NCBI GenBank assembly: GCA_004299095.1
Contig: SCQQ01000024.1
Coordinates: 1-56,536 of the forward strand
Length of the DNA: 56,536 bases
From: Burkholderiaceae bacterium
GTDB lineage: Bacteria > Pseudomonadota > Gammaproteobacteria > Burkholderiales > Burkholderiaceae_C
Direction of reading: 5' to 3'
Shown here: positions 56,149 through 56,536 of the stretch, one piece after another
Position numbering within the stretch: the first letter of the stretch is position 1
How the letters are laid out: each line of letters starts with the position of its first letter
Program-made: the position numbers and the translations under genes
The notes under the pieces: generated by a model
Databases searched by the model: none
What the model saw: only the letters and a program-made list of their open reading frames with translations
What the model was told of the DNA's origin: nothing

Positions 56149-56536
56149 CTACGCGCTGCGGCGCGCAGCCTTGGCGCCATCCGAGCGCGCGCGCTCGATG
56201 CGCTGCAAATATTCGGGCTCCACGCCGGTCACGTAACGGCCCGAAAAGCACGAATCGTCGAACTGGTGCAAGTCTTCGTTGCCTTCGGTGATGGCATCGA
56301 CCAAATCCGGCAAATCCTGGTAGATCAGCCAGTCCGCGCCGATGAATTCGCGCACTTCCTCCACGCTGCGGTCGTGCGCCACGAGTTCGCTCGCGGCCGG
56401 CATGTCGATGCCGTACACGTTGGGGTAGCGCACCGGCGGCGCGGCCGAGGCGAAATACACCTTGCGGGCGCCGGCTTCGCGCGCCATCTGCACGATCTGG
56501 CGCGAGGTGGTGCCGCGCACGATGGAATCGTCCACC
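56149..56536 (-). CDS. purF: Amidophosphoribosyltransferase PurF, C-terminal part (5' end outside window)
   Basis: This is the last 128 residues of the first enzyme of purine synthesis. [16 protein letters not shown] is the PRPP-binding motif of PurF, followed by [17 protein letters not shown] and the late [13 protein letters not shown]. The frame continues beyond the right edge, so the glutaminase domain is not seen. It is 74 bases upstream of the response-regulator gene on the same strand. Confidence 0.95.
   Translation of the reverse strand, partial: VDDSIVRGTTSRQIVQMAREAGARKVYFASAAPPVRYPNVYGIDMPAASELVAHDRSVEEVREFIGADWLIYQDLPDLVDAITEGNEDLHQFDDSCFSGRYVTGVEPEYLQRIERARSDGAKAARRSA

Overview
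The window is GC-rich, densely packed chromosomal DNA, most likely from a betaproteobacterium of the order Burkholderiales. The main evidence is the block purF / two-component system / htrA-type protease / rpsO-pnp-quinone oxidoreductase-tpiA-secG-tRNA-Leu-nuoA to nuoN-DUF2818-NUDIX-DUF1178. The 14-gene nuo operon followed by a DUF2818 gene, and the thiO-thiS-thiG-thiDE order behind a TPP riboswitch, point the same way. I see no insertion sequence, integrase, prophage or CRISPR array. The genus cannot be fixed from the sequence alone.

Layout. (1) 1-3.9 kb, minus strand: thiamine operon (promoter, TPP riboswitch, thiO, thiS, thiG, and a thiD-thiE fusion cut by the left edge). (2) 4.1-6.65 kb, minus: 3-oxoacid CoA-transferase pair scoA/scoB, then an SMP-30/gluconolactonase-type gene, separated by a probable terminator and a 28-bp direct repeat. 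(3) 7.0-9.2 kb, plus: ferredoxin-type flavin reductase coupled to an MFS transporter. The minus-strand rarA gene follows. (4) 10.8-20.2 kb: an accessory stretch, mostly plus strand. It holds a frameshifted hicB antitoxin relic, two SDRs, a BCP-like peroxiredoxin, a fluoroacetate-dehalogenase-type hydrolase, a hotdog thioesterase, an RRM protein, a prolyl-hydroxylase-like oxygenase (minus), and a PP-loop protein / amidohydrolase / SnoaL / LigB-type dioxygenase run. (5) 20.3-30.6 kb: a beta-oxidation set on the minus strand (acyl-CoA ligase, type II hydroxyacyl-CoA dehydrogenase, alpha-methylacyl-CoA racemase, acyl-CoA dehydrogenase, crotonase, thiolase). Divergent from it are a GMC alcohol oxidase/dehydrogenase and a branched-chain amino-acid-type binding protein. 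(6) 30.7-46.4 kb, minus: the complete nuoA-N operon with three trailing genes. (7) 46.5-56.5 kb: tRNA-Leu(GAG), secG, tpiA, quinone oxidoreductase, pnp and rpsO on the minus strand, a small exported protein on the plus strand, then htrA, a QseC/PmrB-like kinase, a QseB/PmrA-like regulator and the 3' end of purF on the minus strand.

How the parts work together. Region 5 reads as a catabolic unit: alcohol oxidation (GMC), CoA activation, racemisation of a 2-methyl stereocentre, one full beta-oxidation cycle and thiolysis, probably for a methyl-branched or isoprenoid-like acid. Region 6 is the respiratory chain entry point that would consume the NADH. In region 7 the sequence shows RNA-level control signals: a near-perfect hairpin in the rpsO-pnp intergenic region like the RNase III target of enterobacterial pnp, and a hairpin in the rpsO leader. 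It also shows a CTTAAG-N5-CTTAAA site between the kinase gene and htrA that matches the PmrA/QseB-type operator, suggesting direct control of the protease by its neighbouring regulator.

No wholly new system is evident. The most interesting items are the PmrA-type box at htrA, the AMACR-containing beta-oxidation cluster, the dehalogenase with a full fluoroacetate-dehalogenase residue set, the pnp leader hairpin and the decayed hicB.
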